Assembly: GCA_007922305.1 (NCBI GenBank)
Contig: ML677335.1
Location: forward strand, 15,529,734-15,593,733
Source: Dermatemys mawii
Lineage: Eukaryota > Chordata > Testudines > Dermatemydidae
Reading direction: 5' to 3'
Length of the DNA stretch: 64,000 nucleotides
The notes beneath the pieces were generated by a model, which made no database searches, had not been told where the DNA came from, and worked only from the letters and a program-made list of their open reading frames with translations. The translations under genes and the position numbers were made by a program. Of this stretch, positions 10,158 to 23,210 are shown in pieces (position 1 is the stretch's first letter; each line of letters opens with the position of its first letter).

Positions 10158-11262
10158 TTAGTAATATGTCCATTAACAGATGTGGTTAACTGTGGCTTTC
10201 CATACTTATTCATTAGCATAAATAAGGGTGGGAGGGGGGCATAAAAAGAATTTTATTTTTCCTACCTGGCTCAAGTTAAATCTCTCATCTGGTATGGGCC
10301 AGATGTCGCTCAGGATTGGTCATGGGCCATGGAACCCTGTAGATCACTGGTTCAAATCCTGGCCAGCTTGCTAACAAATGCAAGTTGCTGCTTTATGAAC
10401 GGGTGTTGATGCCATACCTGAAAATGATTAGAGGTCCTAGTCTTCCACTTATGGACAAATACCAAAGCTCTGGTTGGCAGCCTCAGAAGAAAGAAAAACA
10501 GTCAAAGAGGAATGGAACTTCAACTGCTCTCTTACCAAGAGTTGATTCTTCAGAAAAGAAAGGAGACTGTGAAGAAGCTTGTGGGTGGTTGTTCATAACT
10601 ACCTGTTCTGCGATAAAAGTGGCCTGATCTCAAAGTTATTGACTTACCATAGCTTTCAGTAATGTCTGTGGGAGTTCTAGCTGCCTAGCACTTCGAACAG
10701 GCCTCTTATATTCAGGTGCCTAAATACAGATTTAGGTGCTTAATTTTAGGCTCACATATTTAAAAACTAGGACTTAATTTCACTTGAAATGTTGCCTTAA
10801 AAAAAGACATCATCTGTATGAACAGACAAGCTTTGGCCAGCTATTCACATTCGTATCCACGTGGGCCTGGTCTATATTTAGTTTTCTTGACATAGTTATA
10901 TCTGTTCAGAATGTGGAAAACACCACATCCTTAACTGACAGCTGTGCTGGCAAAAACTCTGGTGTGGACAGTTATTTCAGCAAAAATTCCTTTAACCAGC
11001 ATAACTTATTTCGTTTGGAAAGGTGGCATAAGAACTACCAAAAAACTTCACTTGCATTTCCCCTTGAAGGGTTTGTCAGTGAAGCTGTAGTGGCAGCCAC
11101 TTTTTAATGCAAACAAGAGTTAAATTTCAGCTTACAAGTTATGTGGCTTCTAAGAAGTTGTCTGCACTTAGGAGGGCTTTGTGGGCTTAGTTATATTGGC
11201 AAAATATTCCATTCTGGATGCAGTTATACTTGTATGCTTGTTCTGTCAACCAGGATAAGGCC
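10158..11262. other. No gene; partly MITE-like
   Basis: Positions about 10800-11190 contain alternating ...tatagct... and ...ccagcataac... segments similar to the MITE at 11263-11845, so this is probably another decayed copy. Nothing coding is recognised. Confidence 0.35.
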
Positions 11263-11845
11263 CTGTCTACACTTGAAAGAGTTTATTGGTATAGCTGTGG
11301 TGGAATAGTTATATCAGTAAGCTCCCATAGTGGAGCCACAGCCTATCCTAACAAAAGAACTTTTTGCCATTACCAGTTTCATGTTTAAGTGACATAGCTA
11401 TGCTGCTTAAGTGGAGACCAATCCTAAAGGCTTGACTACACTGACGTTTTATAGTGCTCTAACTTGCTGGCTCAGGAGGGTGAAAAATCACCCCCCTGAG
11501 CGCAGCAAATCTTAGTGCTTTAAAGCACCAGTGTGGATAGGCTCCGAGCTCTCTGAGCTAATCCCTTCAAGGAGGTGGATTACCAGGAGTGTTGGGAGAG
11601 GTCTCTCCCACCGCTCCCACGTGACCACGCTTGCACTTCAAAGTGCTGCTGCGGGAGCGTTCCTGCAACAGCGCTTTAAAATTTCAAAAGTAGCCAAGCC
11701 CTAAGATACTTTGGTATAAGCACCATTATACCAGTATAATTGTGTGTAGACTAGGGCTTTTGCTGATATAGATATGTTTGTTAAAAAACATTATATCCCT
11801 AACTACCATAGCTATGCCAGCACAACTCCTAAGTGTAGAAGGCCC
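11263..11845. mobile_element. MITE with TIR ggccctgtctacactt, split by a Harbinger MITE
   Basis: The left end ggccctgtctacactt and right end aagtgtagaaggccc form imperfect inverted termini. The Harbinger-type MITE 11428-11701 lies between them. Flanks (taa left, caa right) are suggestive of a 3-bp target but not identical. Confidence 0.5.
11428..11701. mobile_element. Harbinger-type MITE with TAA duplication
   Basis: It begins aggcttgactac and ends gtagccaagccc. The flanking TAA (11425-11427 and 11702-11704) is a perfect 3-bp target duplication. It is homologous to 9949-10157, including a GC-rich palindromic interior and the segment ggaggtggattaccaggag. It is non-coding and would need a transposase in trans. 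Confidence 0.8.
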
Positions 11846-12577
11846 AAGTGTGAAAATACGTGTATTTATTCTAAATCTTAATCACAGCATGCATCTTTAT
11901 CTCATGCATTGTGTTAACACAGTATTGTAATAGCTAATCTGTCTGGTTTTCTTCTTGTAATTTACAAGATTTGCAATCTTAAAAGTATTTTTATGAAAAT
12001 GTCGAGGGATATGAGATGCATGTGCCATCTAGTGGATAAAGTTAATAATGCAATTTTATTGCAAATTTTTCTGTAGTTCATGAATAATTAATATTCACAT
12101 TTTGGACAAGTTGGGTTTCAATGCATCTGTTTTAGATCGAACTTTGTTTATATTTTTGTAGTTAGATGTGAAAAGCATTCTGAACACTGAGTTCCCGTGT
12201 TTGTTTAGAGACAGTGTGTCAGGCCTCTGGCATGAACTTTACTGTAAATCCCGATGATATAATAACACTTTTTTCCAGCTTCTGTTATGATCTTTGACTT
12301 GTCTTTTCTTACATATACAGACTTAACAATTCTATTATGCTTTGAGGTTTTGTGATATAAAACAGCAAATTAATATTGGGACTTATGAGAATTGCATGAT
12401 ATATTTAACATATGAGAAATTTAAATGTAGTGATTCATCTAAAAAATTCTTTAGCTTAACACTTTCTAAATACCAAGTTGAAAAAAACTAATTCTGTTGT
12501 TAATAGGACAGAATTGAACCATGTAAATGCTTAATCTCAGAGCATAAGGACTAACTATTGAATCACTTACACCTATC
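11846..12577. other. AT-rich DNA, no gene seen
   Basis: No open frame of note and no repeat I can name. Confidence 0.5.
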
Positions 12578-12882
12578 CAGTAGAATCTCAGTTATGAACA
12601 CTTCAGAAATGGAGGTTGTTTGAAATGTTCGTAACTCTGAACAAGATGTTATGGTTGTTCTTCCAAAAGTTTATAAGTGAACGTTTGCCTTAGTATAGCT
12701 TTGAAACTTTACTATGCAGAAGAAAAATGCTGCTTTCCCTTTATTTTTTAACACCGTGTTATACTGTATTTGCCTTTTTTTGGTCTCTGCTGCTGCCTGA
12801 TTGTATACTTCCGGTTCCAAAAGAGAGGTATGGTTGACTGGTCATTTTGTAACTTTGGTGTTCGTAACTCTGACTCCTATTG
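12578..12882. mobile_element. Tc1/mariner-like MITE (CAGTAGAATCTCAG family)
   Basis: It starts cagtagaatctcagttatga and ends gttcgtaactctgactcctattg, with gttcgtaactctga inverted near both ends. A TA follows the right end, but the left TA is mutated. Related copies are at 35820 and 63776 and probably 20717. Confidence 0.65.
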
Positions 12883-12884
12883 TA

Positions 12885-13186
12885 CATCATAGAAGTCACT
12901 AAGATATGTGAGTGTAGCTGAGCATAGAATTTGGCCTAACATTTCCTTTTTTTCCATCTTTCAGAAAGTTGCACCATGCTGTTTATTCTATTATTGCTAA
13001 AAATGTTCTATTACTGTACACTGTAATATTGAGGTTCAGATCGGAACATAGAAACAGTCTTTGAATGAAATGCTGCAACTACAGTCAAACATGAACAGCA
13101 GGCTACATTTATACTTTTTTTCCCCTCTCATTTGCATTTAGACATTTGCATTAGAAGAAGTGACAAGGAGTCCTGTGGCATTAGAA
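12885..13186. other. AT-rich DNA ending in a SINE scrap
   Basis: The tract at about 13158-13180 (gaagtgacaaggagtcctgt) matches the middle of the SINE family at 39445. The rest is unassigned. Confidence 0.4.
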
Positions 13187-13314
13187 GAGTGGTTTTCAAT
13201 CTGTGGTTCATGAAACCCTGGTCTGCACACTGTCCTAAGATTTCCAAAGGGGAATCTGCACCTCCATTTGAAAATGTCGAGGGATACACAAATGAAAAAG
13301 GTTGAAAACCACTA
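13187..13314. mobile_element. hAT MITE, 128 bp, 8-bp duplication
   Basis: The ends gagtggttttcaa and ttgaaaaccacta are inverted termini of the CAGTGGTTTTCAA type. Flanks are cattagaa (13179-13186) and cattaaaa (13315-13322), 7 of 8 identical. Non-coding. Confidence 0.8.
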
Positions 13315-13322
13315 CATTAAAA

Positions 13323-14232
13323 ATAGAAGGGATTTATTCTGAAGATATTACTACTCAGGTCTTCCTTTTTAGAATTACAGGTTGCAGACACAAAAGCAGT
13401 TCAGATATTAGTATATAAAATCAGAAAGCAAAGTGGCTGAATGACTTTATCCGAGTACCTGAATTGTGAATAATTAACTTCAGAGATACTTATAAAGTGT
13501 TTCTGGAAGTAACTAGTCTAAAATTGAATTGAAAAAAATCAATTTCCCACTCTCTTTTGGTCACACCATACAGTCACAATGGAACAATCTGTTCCTAGGT
13601 TTATCATTTTACTATGTGTGAAGCATTATGGTAATTCTTTGGTCTATGTGAAATGAGTTGATGGTGGCAGTTGAGTTATGGTGGACAGGTATTCACCTCA
13701 TAACACCCATCATCACAACTGGCAGTAGGCATCTGTTTGTTTTTCAGTTGCACTAAGAAAAAAAACTGACAGCCCAAAACTCTGTGCGCTTTTGGCAGTC
13801 TTTATATACTCAACAATACTGTTAATAAATCTCTCTCAATATCAAGAATTGATTGGGCATGGACACTGAACTATCCTATGACCTGTCCTATACAGTCCCA
13901 GTTCAAGGAGGCACCCCTATTCAGTTCAGTACTTAAGCATAGGCTGAATTGGGGTTACATTTAGATTTGTAAGAGGCCTGTCAGAATTGCTAAATGCATC
14001 TATGTGCACATAGAATTTAGAATTTTAGCTCTTTGATGCAGGGACTCTAGCTCATTTTACTCATTGTATAGCACTGTGTATATACATACAGTGCTATGTA
14101 AATAATAGTAACAAAGATGTAAACATTCTGGTAAGTCTGTGGGGAAACTTCCACTAGTGCTGTCTGTGCTGCATCTGCACTGAGGACTTCAGTCTCCTGA
14201 GATGTCAACATGGTCTGCTGATCATAGCAATA
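13323..14232. other. AT-rich DNA, no gene seen
   Basis: No protein-like frame and no named repeat. Confidence 0.5.
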
Positions 14233-14445
14233 CATCTGTATTGTGATGGGGCAAGGCCAAATGGCTATAGGAAAGTGCTAAAGAATAGATATGTTAGTCT
14301 CAGGCTAAACAAATCCCTGGTATGAATGGAACCTTCTAGAAAGGAGTAGAAACAGCTAGCCTGATTGGGACACCTGAAGCCAAACATATATATTCTTTAG
14401 CACTTTCCTATAGCCATCCGGCCTTGCCCCATCACAATACAGATG
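14233..14445. repeat. Near-perfect 55-bp inverted repeat around a 103-bp spacer
   Basis: The arm 14233-14287 (catctgtattgtgatggggc…) and the arm 14391-14445 are reverse complements at 53 of 55 positions. The two differences are adjacent (aa against gg). Inside the arms tgtgatggggcaagg / ccttgccccatcaca gives TG…CA ends. It may be a fold-back made from two copies of an LTR end, or a MITE. As RNA it would form a very stable hairpin. Confidence 0.85.
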
Positions 14446-17400
14446 CATATACACAATACATACACAATACATAACTAATATAATCCCCTGTTTATAAAGG
14501 AAGTGTTGAGAGAGAGAGGATTAAATTCACCCTGGTAACAAACTTATTGAATTCAATGGTGTTACATCAGGGATGAATTTGGGCTAGATAATGAACCTAA
14601 ATCAGACTAGTGAGCAGTTACTCATTCAAGTAATTTAATTGAAATCGATGGGATAACTCAGTCTCTGTGATTTGTCTTGTCAAATATGATTCAGTGGTAC
14701 AAATGGAATACAAATTTGGAATGCTTTGGCTTCTACCCCAGATGTTTGGCGAACTAGACCACAGTTTGTCTGAAAAAGAAAAATCTATTTTAAATAAGAG
14801 CATAAGATCAATAATGTAAAAATATCAAGGAATACACACAATTTTGTGCTTCTTAAATATTCACAGAACAGACACAGCACAAGCACCAGTAGTGCACCTA
14901 CTTCCACTCATTGACCCGCCAATGTGTTTTGATCCTGATGGACCACCTCTGTTGATTAGTGTGTAGTTTATACTGATTGTCCTTGGCCTATGTTCTGAGA
15001 CTGCTAAAACAGATGCCAGATGCAGTGCTGATTTTTAGTGATATGGCAGCTTCCCCACTAAAATTACATGGGGACCATGATCTCATTTTATACTGGTCAC
15101 ACAGCAGTCAGAGGAAAACTATTAACTACTGAACTATATGTGCGAAAAGATGACTGCTAATAAGTCTTTCAGACATTGTTGTGTAAACTTGGGGTCTTTT
15201 TTTCTTTTAGTATTGGGAATTTGGATGACGTAATTCAGGGGATGAGTATCTATATTTTCTGATAATTTCTGACCTTTAGGTAATTAAGATATGTGTATCA
15301 TATTGTGATATAGTACAGTTAACATGTTCTAGAAAATTAAATTAGGGTTGCAGCTATTACTTCAAAAGAAAATAATAGCTCTAATATGCTAGTGACAAGC
15401 AAGAGTGACATGAACTTATCACCCTTTTAGCGCACACTTGAAATTCCATAAGAAATATTATACAATCAGTTTTAATAATAACTAGCTAGCTTTTAAGAGT
15501 ATTTTAAAAGAATTATGCATCTTGTCAGTAATTTTATCCACTGCAGCTTGAAAAATTAGACTTACTATATGTGCCTCCAAAGTTGAGGGCCATATTATAC
15601 TTGATGATGCTGATTTATTTCTCAACTTTTAAAGATAAACAAAAACAGAACAACCGAGAAGAGCAAGAGTTGTTATGGTTGGAGAAGAATGTAGCTGAAG
15701 AATTTTGGATCTCAGTGTAACAGAGGCAGAGAAATCTTTCAGCTTATTTCTGATCTAAGCTGCTTTATGTACTTCATGCTTCAACTATTTCAAGTGGAAC
15801 AGCATGCACAGGCTTTCTTTAACTGTTTTGATGCCCTATTCAAAAAAGTGTCACTGAAGTGGCTCTATGTATGTGATTCATGTGGTCCTTTCTCTTTTTA
15901 AAATGAACACTGCTGCTTTAAAAGGACTTGGTTCTTTGGTGCACTGTAGGACTTATTGACCAAAAATAGCTTCCATGATCATTTACCCTTGGAAGCTCAG
16001 AGCTTCAAAGGTCAAAACCACTGAGATATATTGCCTATTCGGAAAAAGAGCTTTCCCTTCAGTAGTGGCCATAGAATATTGGTTCAGACATATTGGTTCA
16101 ACAATAGTTACCTATTGTTGTCCTCTTCCCAGGCAAGAGTCAGAAAGTCATTCAGGATTGTAATATGGGGAACAGGATTTTCCCCACATGACTAAATATT
16201 GGTCACTGAAAGGAGAAATATAAAGAGCGGTCCAGCATGAAGCAGAATTGGTTCTCTAATGAGATCCAGGGAAATGAAATGGGCCACTGTAATTCCCCGA
16301 CATTAACATACTTCTGGAAAATAGCGTGATTAGGATTAGTTAGAAGGCACTCATGTCAATGGACAGATGGTAGATGAAGTTCCCTGCCTAACTTCCATTT
16401 GCGGATTGGAGTAGAAGTTTCTTCCTATCCTCACTGGCAGTTAGGAGGTAAGGGGAGGGAAGTTGATCCTTTTCAACCATAGGGAGCCATGCAGAAGAGT
16501 TTGTTCAGCCCTATTTATTTATTGATGTTATTTCTGTACAGGCTATTTGTGGCCTGTACTTTAGTTACTTCACTTCTACAGCTGCAGAAAATCCCTCAGG
16601 CTGTAAAATCCAATGTGTTAAGAAGAGCAGTCCAGTGGAGGGAATTTCATAGAATAGAAGATGCACAGCCCTTTTCCCCTTTTGACTGTCCGTGCTTCTG
16701 TACAGAATGGTAAAGAGTTGCTGGGTTTGGTGTGTGTGGTTTGTGTGTGTGTGTGTTTTATTGTTGTTGATGCCCTTCTTTTACGAGCCTGACAAAACAG
16801 TCATTCCCTGGGTAGAGTTTGCCAGTTATGGAGCCAACATCTATGGCTGTTCATTGCTTACTGGGGGGAAGTCTTTTTGCTGGATAGAACCCTATGTCAT
16901 GACTGTTATATTAATTTTAACTGAAAAGAAAGATTTACTGCATTCACATCATTTTGTCACTTAAAATTTTGCCTGTTTTCATCTATATTAAATATATTGT
17001 ATGAAAATGTTGCTTATGGCTAAACTTCAAAGATTATATTTCACATAGTATGGAAAGTCTTAATTAGTAGGATGATAAAAACACAGAGCAATATTACATT
17101 GTACAAAAGTTTTTTGTTTTTTCATATGCAATGTTATGTATTTTCAAGCAAGTTTAATTTTGGATGCAGTAGCCCTTAAAAAGACATAATCAAGTTCTGC
17201 TAGGACCAATATCTAATATATTTAAATTTTTATGTTCTGAGAGACATTGTTGTCTTATTTTATACCCTGTTGGGTTTTTTGAATACAATGATTCTTCAAG
17301 CACTGAGCAATTTCTTCAAACCCAGATGTGGCACTTAGGGTTCTATTTGTGAATAAATCACTGAATTTGAGATATAATGGTGAATGGTATGACTTGCAAA

Positions 17401-19301
17401 ACTTAAAGTATACAGTGAGATACTGATAACTAGAAATTCTGGGGTGATGGATCTACATCTCTATCCTGAGTATAAAATTAATTTCCCCCCAAAATGTAAA
17501 AATAGGCAATGACAATTGGGATTAAATAACATCAAATCAAATTTGAGACTGCTACCCTCAGTGTTCTTATTGGGATGAAATAAGGATCCTATATTTTGAC
17601 CTTTGAGCAAATGATACTGTACAATACTTTCAGTAAACCTAATTTGACACCCTTTAAGACCATTATTAGTGGCTTCTCACATATTGCTTATTTTTTCTTG
17701 TTTACTTGTTCGTATGGATGATAGTGAGGACAAATCTGTTTGTTTTTTTTTCTCCTTGTGGTGTTTTCTGTATCATTCTCAGGTCTATGGAAATCATTTT
17801 CCTACAAGCCGATTGAAACAGAATAAAATCTTAAATCTTAAGCACTTACTCTGTATCTTATCTTCTTGGACTTGGGCAAGGGAGACCATGTTAGAGCAGC
17901 TCCAAGTTTGCAGTTCTTAAAAAGTGGCAGTTTTCTTAATCCAGTCTGCTTAGAAGAATAGCTGTCAGATACACACCAAATCAAGATTTCTGTTTAAGAA
18001 GGGGACAACTTTGACAGTCTGTGCCTTCGTGTTATGATCAGTGTGTGCACTCTCATTGGCTAAATTTGTCTTGTAATCATGTGAGCCTCACCATTGTGGG
18101 ACTATAAAACATCCCTGTCCTTGCAGACAGCTGGCATGTTACAATTCGCTTAATATTTTTTTGGAGGATTCTTCTTTTTAGTCGTTTTACATTATTTACT
18201 TGAGTGAAAAAATCCTACAGTCCAGTGGCAAATCCAGATCTGCCTGGTCGGTCGCAGCTTCCTCCAAGGTTTGTTTTTTTCTCCGCAAAGGTTAAAACTG
18301 AAATCATTACAGCTGCAGTTGTTGACCTACATGATCCAATAACAAAATCCCAAAAGACCTGGGAAAGGAAAGAACTTCTGTAAACAATATTTTAGAAGAT
18401 AATCATCATTCTAATTCTTTAAAATTAAATTTAATCTTTGGTGATTTTAGGAAGAATGCTGGCACTCTAATTGCTCTGCTCTAAGATAGTCTAAGACATT
18501 AATAAAATACAAACTGTGAATAATGGAAACGGCGGTTTCCTAGTTGTATTATGATACTCTCTGTATAGTGTAAAAGTATTATTAATGATAATTCTTGTAT
18601 AAATGTTACATAAAAACAATTCTGTCCTATTTGGAAACACATCTTTCAGCTATGAGAGAGAGAAAATACACATTTGATATCATTTTTTACCCTATGAAAT
18701 GGTAGGTTCTCTATAATGTATAAGTTTATATTATAGGCGAGATTGATTATTATTAAGGCTTCCTGACACTTCCTATTAGCATTCCTGACTGACACTTGCT
18801 TCTGATTTCAGTTTGTTATAACTTTGCTAGACGTGAGTTGTTTGGGCTGAAATTTTCCATGCTGGGTATCTGCTTCAGGCTGATTTTTGTGGGGGTGGCG
18901 GGGCTGGGGGTTGCTCAGCCACAACGGTTAGCCATTTCTGGGAATGAGATTAGTGGAGAATGCATTGTTTGTCCCATATTAAAAGATTTGCCTCAGTTTT
19001 TCCTTCAGTAGCTCTTGTGCCTCCATATTTTGGGCCAGGAGCTTGAAACTTAGTAGGATAGTAGCTTTTGAGTTAATGACTTTTGCTGTCCCAGTGAAAA
19101 CCTGTCCAAATTTAGCTAAGTTATTTTTTGTTTAAATTGAAGTTCACGCATGTTCAGTAGAAACTTACTAGAACTTAGCCTGTAAATTCTCCAAATATTC
19201 CATCTGTAATAAGCGTGCTTCAACCTGGATCAGAGCAGGACTTTCCCTGTGATTGCAGCTCTGGTTGTGTGGGCCACCTTGAGGGCAGGGAGCCTGTAAC
19301 A
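14446..19301. other. Long AT-rich stretch without a recognisable gene
   Basis: Only short frames (below about 90 codons) are present, none with family resemblance. A short (GT)n run lies near 16739-16757. This looks like intron or intergenic single-copy DNA. Confidence 0.5.
18050..18115 (+). promoter_or_regulatory. Promoter-like pair: inverted CCAAT box and TATA box
   Basis: attggc (inverted CCAAT) at 18055-18060 lies about 47 bp before ctataaaac at 18102-18110. The arrangement is reminiscent of a core promoter but no coding exon follows, so it may be chance. Confidence 0.2.
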
Positions 19302-19625
19302 CAGGGATCGGTAACTTTTGGAACTCAGCCTGCCAGGGTAAGCCCCATGATGGGGAAGGCTGGTTTGTTTACCTGCCTCATCTGCAGGTTTGGCCAGTCA
19401 CAGCTCCCAAGCAGTTTGCCGCTCCAGGCCAATGGGGACTGCAGGAAGTGGCAGCCAGCACATCCCTCGGCCCATACCACTTCCCGCAGCCCCCATTGGC
19501 CTGGAGCAGTGAACCTCAGCCAGTGGGAGCTGCGATCAGCCGAACCTGCGGTTGTGACAGGTAAACAAATTGGCCCTCTGGGGGGTTACCCTGGTGTGCC
19601 GTGTGCCAAAGATTGCCAATCCCTG
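19302..19625. mobile_element. hAT MITE (cagggatcggtaactttt family)
   Basis: The ends cagggatcggtaacttttgg and ccaaagattgccaatccctg are inverted. Flanks ctgtaaca and ctgtaatg match at 6 of 8. The interior holds its own inverted segment (ggccaatggggactgcagg against cccattggcctggag). The 138-codon frame across it is not a gene. Confidence 0.75.
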
Positions 19626-19633
19626 CTGTAATG

Positions 19634-20716
19634 GAATACTAAACACTAAATGCCATGGTATAAAATGCCTTATTTGAGCTTACCTTAAAGATATATCTAG
19701 AAGAGCATTAAAGAATCTTACGATGAACACAGAGTGTATATCAGCTAGCTCTGTAACCAGCCCATATCTGATATAGGGGAAAATGTTGTGGTGTCAGGTA
19801 TAAACTAAGAACAGATATTAAAGAAACAGCAACAAAAATTTCAGGATCTCATTAACATGCCACTCCTAATGCCTCAGCTAACTTCAGCTTTGATACACTT
19901 TCACAATGGACAGACTGGAAACAATATTTTGCAAAATATTTTTTTTTGCAAGCTGCACAAAGAAAGTGGAGGTGGACAGGTATGATAAAGTGTGGGGGGT
20001 GGGGGCGCATGAAGGCCAACTGCCCCAAGAGCACCAAACTCAGGTTATTTCTAGACTTTAAAAGAGCAACTACATGGATTAAGCATCTAGAATAGTTTTC
20101 TTGAGGTCCATTTTAAAGATTAGGAGCAAAGTAAAAGCATCTGAGATTAGCACAAAGGAAGTCCACAAGCCATAAAGAAATAAAAAGAGAGAAATCAAAT
20201 TGTCTTCCTAGACATTTCCTGATCTACTTGCATATTTAGGGTTTTAAATTTGTAGTTCCTAAGTATGATATTGATCATTTTTTCATACCTAGCACAAGTT
20301 TCTCGCAGCATAGCTCTACCCTGTCTGCCTTTCCCCAGGAAAACAACAACAAACAGACAAAAGGGGAGTCTTTTGTTTCAATTTTAAAAAGCTCTAGCCT
20401 TCCCATTGGCTCTTTTGACCAATTGCCCACTCACTTCCTTTTACCTATGCATAGCAGTGAGACTTTTTAACCCTTTACAGGCAGAGCAATTAGAGAACAG
20501 CTACTAAGAGGGATTTTATAGCTACTGGCTGGCTGGGTGTCCATAAAAGGGAGCTACCCGCACTGCCCTCCCCCTTTATTTATCACCACAGGCACCTTCT
20601 TCAATGTGTGCTTTGAGGAAGTAGGCAGAACATATCTTCAAATCCTTTGACTTTACTGAAGACAGTCACAAAGATAACTATGAAAGAGTTCTGGTTATGT
20701 TTGAGGTTCTATTGTA
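19634..20716. other. No gene recognised
   Basis: AT-rich with short frames only. Confidence 0.45.
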
Positions 20717-21990
20717 TACATCAGAGTTATGGACCCTTTGGGAATGGAGATTGCCTGTAACTCTGATCAAAGTGCAGTTTGGGCTCCAGGTCCAGCAACT
20801 GGCATTCCAGGGCAGGCTTTAGCAGCAGTTGAGCTCCCCACTCAGTACCTACATGAGTTTGCAAGCTGTGTGTATGAGAGAGAGAAAACAGCATGGCCCC
20901 ATCCCGGTGAGGTGGGAGAAGTGAAAGCAGAGCAGAACCCAGCACTGCTCCTGCTCTGCTGTCTCCGGCTTCCTTGGGCTGGCAGCCCCAGCCTCTTGCT
21001 GTAAGTGGCTGCCCTCTATGTGGGGATGGGAACAGGGACAGGAAGCCCAGATGGGCCTACCTTTAAGATAGGGGTAGGCAAACTTTTTGGCCCAAGGGCC
21101 ACATCGGGATTCCAAAATTGTATGGAGGACCAGGTAGGGAAGGCCTTGCCCCTGACTGCCCTCAGAATACCCAGCCCATCCTGCACCTTATCCTCTGAAC
21201 CTCTCCTCCGTCCACCATCCCGGGACCCCACCCTCTACCCAATCCCACCACCCTATTCCCTTTCCTCTCACTGCCCCGACCCTGTCCACCACCCCGCATC
21301 CTGACGGACTCCCCAACCCTATCCAACCCCCTTCCCTGTTCCTATTCTACCCCCACCCCCGAGCCTCTGCTCCATTCAACCCCCCCTGTCCCCTGACAAT
21401 CCCCGGAACTCCCTGCCCCTTATCCACCCCCCTCTTTACCATGCTGCTTACCCCTCCCATCCCCGTCTCCTGGAGCTTCAGTGTGCTGCATCCAGGAGTG
21501 GCCCTGGACAATGCTGCAGTGACGTGGCTCCCGCGGGGCTTAAGCTCTGCCGCTTGGATCACTGGAGCTCGCAGCCCTGCCCCCTTATCATGTCGCTCCC
21601 AGCTGCAACTCAGGCCCCACTGGAGCCATGCCGCTGCAGCGTTGTCCAGGGCCACTCCTGAACATAGCATGCAGAGGCTCCGGGGGATGGGGGAAAGGTG
21701 TGGTAAGGGGGTGGGGCTATGAGATCCGGCAGCCAAGCAGCAGGAGCTCACACACACGCGCACACCCCCCCCAGAGCCACGTCACTGCAGCACTATCTAG
21801 GGCTGCTCCCGGATGTGGCCCACGGGCTGTAGTTTGCCCACCCCTGCTTTAAGATATAATACAGGCACAATACAGTGTTTGGTTTTTTTTCCCCATCTCT
21901 GCTGCTGCCTGATTGGCTACTTCTGGTTTCACATCATGTCCGGCTGACTGGTCAGTCTAATTCTGATGTTCATATCTTTGAGGGTCTTCT
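20717..21990. mobile_element. Probable mariner-like MITE split by a hAT MITE
   Basis: The left part (catcagagttatgga near 20717) and right part (ctgctgcctgattggctac, gatgttcatatc, gtcttctgta near 21900-21993) match the two ends of the CAGTAGAACCTCAG family seen at 12578. The hAT MITE 21069-21846 lies inside. The middle (20760-21060) is not shared, so the assignment is tentative. Confidence 0.45.
21069..21846 (+). mobile_element. hAT MITE, copy 2 of the CAGGGGTGGGCAAACT family
   Basis: The ends taggggtaggcaaact and agtttgcccacccctg are bracketed by a perfect 8-bp duplication, ctttaaga (21061-21068 and 21847-21854). The interior is C-rich with no transposase. Confidence 0.9.
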
Positions 21991-21999
21991 GTACTTCAT

Positions 22000-22700
22000 G
22001 CCTCAGAGAAATGTGGTTTATGGAAGAGCATGGTTTCTCCAGAGAATTCAAGAACAAGGGGAAAATGCTGAATGTTAACACTTAATAAAACCTCTGAGGC
22101 AATCAGAGAGAAATCTCTGGCTAAGAGGAACAGATTCCAGTCTGCACGCACAAGGTGTGGAAAGTCATATCCCAAGAGATGATACGTGTCCAGACGGAGA
22201 CACTGTGTAATACCTGCATGAAATATGGAGGCTTAGCCACTGTTTGCCACACCAAACAAGTCATGGAGTTAACTCGTACTACAGACAATGAAGAGTATTA
22301 TTTCTGTGATATATCACTTGCGATGACATAGAACCTATCTAGAGAATATTCATGGCAATACTATTGATTTTAAAATTGACTCAGGAGCTGTCATCAGTCA
22401 TATCAGAAAGGGCTTACAATCACCTTCAACCCTTCTCAGAGCTGAAGTCACTGGACACAGCTCTAACTAGCCCTGGAAATATTCTGAACTGCATGGGACA
22501 GTTCACCACAAACACTAAAGCTATGTATTGAGTGCATGTGATCAAAGATTAACAACCTTCTCAGTTGCAGCATGGTAGCCAGGATGGGCCTAGTGAGACG
22601 GTTTAAAGAACTCAGAGGATTTGATGATACTGGACTTTTGAAAGGAGATACAATACAAATCAGCCCCACTCCTGGCTTCGGAGGAGGGTGGTAGGTGGAG
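22000..22700 (+). pseudogene. Ty3/Gypsy-like Gag zinc knuckle and protease remnant
   Basis: At 22205 the frame reads a degenerate zinc knuckle (CNTCMKYGGLATVC, with the His position lost). At 22366-22401 another frame reads DFKIDSGAVISHI, with the D-S-G-A active site of a retrotransposon aspartic protease. After a frameshift the flap and helix region follows (SLDTALTSPGNILNCMGQF), then VARMGLVRRF near 22570-22600, typical of the protease C-terminus before RT. Stops and frame changes mark it as dead. RT, integrase and LTRs are not seen nearby. Confidence 0.65.
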
Positions 22701-23210
22701 TGCAATCCTTAAAAGTTTGGAGACCACTGATGTAGATGATGACAACCTACTACTATACTACTGCTATAATGTACTGTGTTAACTTAAGTGGGAGAGGTCT
22801 AAGAGATATTTAAAGGTTCCAACCCTGCTAATTACTCTTTCTGGGTGTCACCATAATGCCACGTGATGAAATTTTCTGGTGGTTTTTTGTTGCCTTTTTT
22901 AAAAAAAAACTAAGACTTTTCTCTCACACACAAATCATGCTAAAAGAATATTATTAAGGTTGCAAAGTTTAGGATGGAAAAGTTAGGAAATGCAAGAATT
23001 AAGGTTGCCAATGCAACCTCAGTTTGTCCCCCTTCTACATATGCACTTCGATGTAATGTATAATTGCATGATAGCATGCTATTTTTTTCACAGGACTCCT
23101 GGACTCATTCAGTGCACAGGATAGATCTGCTCTGGGGATGAATCAGGGTTGTTTAGCGAAGGTTGCTGTTGTCTCTAAGACCTCTGCCTCAGATGTTCTA
23201 GATTCTAGAA

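Noticed and set aside
22660..22735. Possible hAT right terminus (gtttggagaccactga)
   Set aside because: The inverted partner and an 8-bp duplication could not be found, so it is not called as an element.
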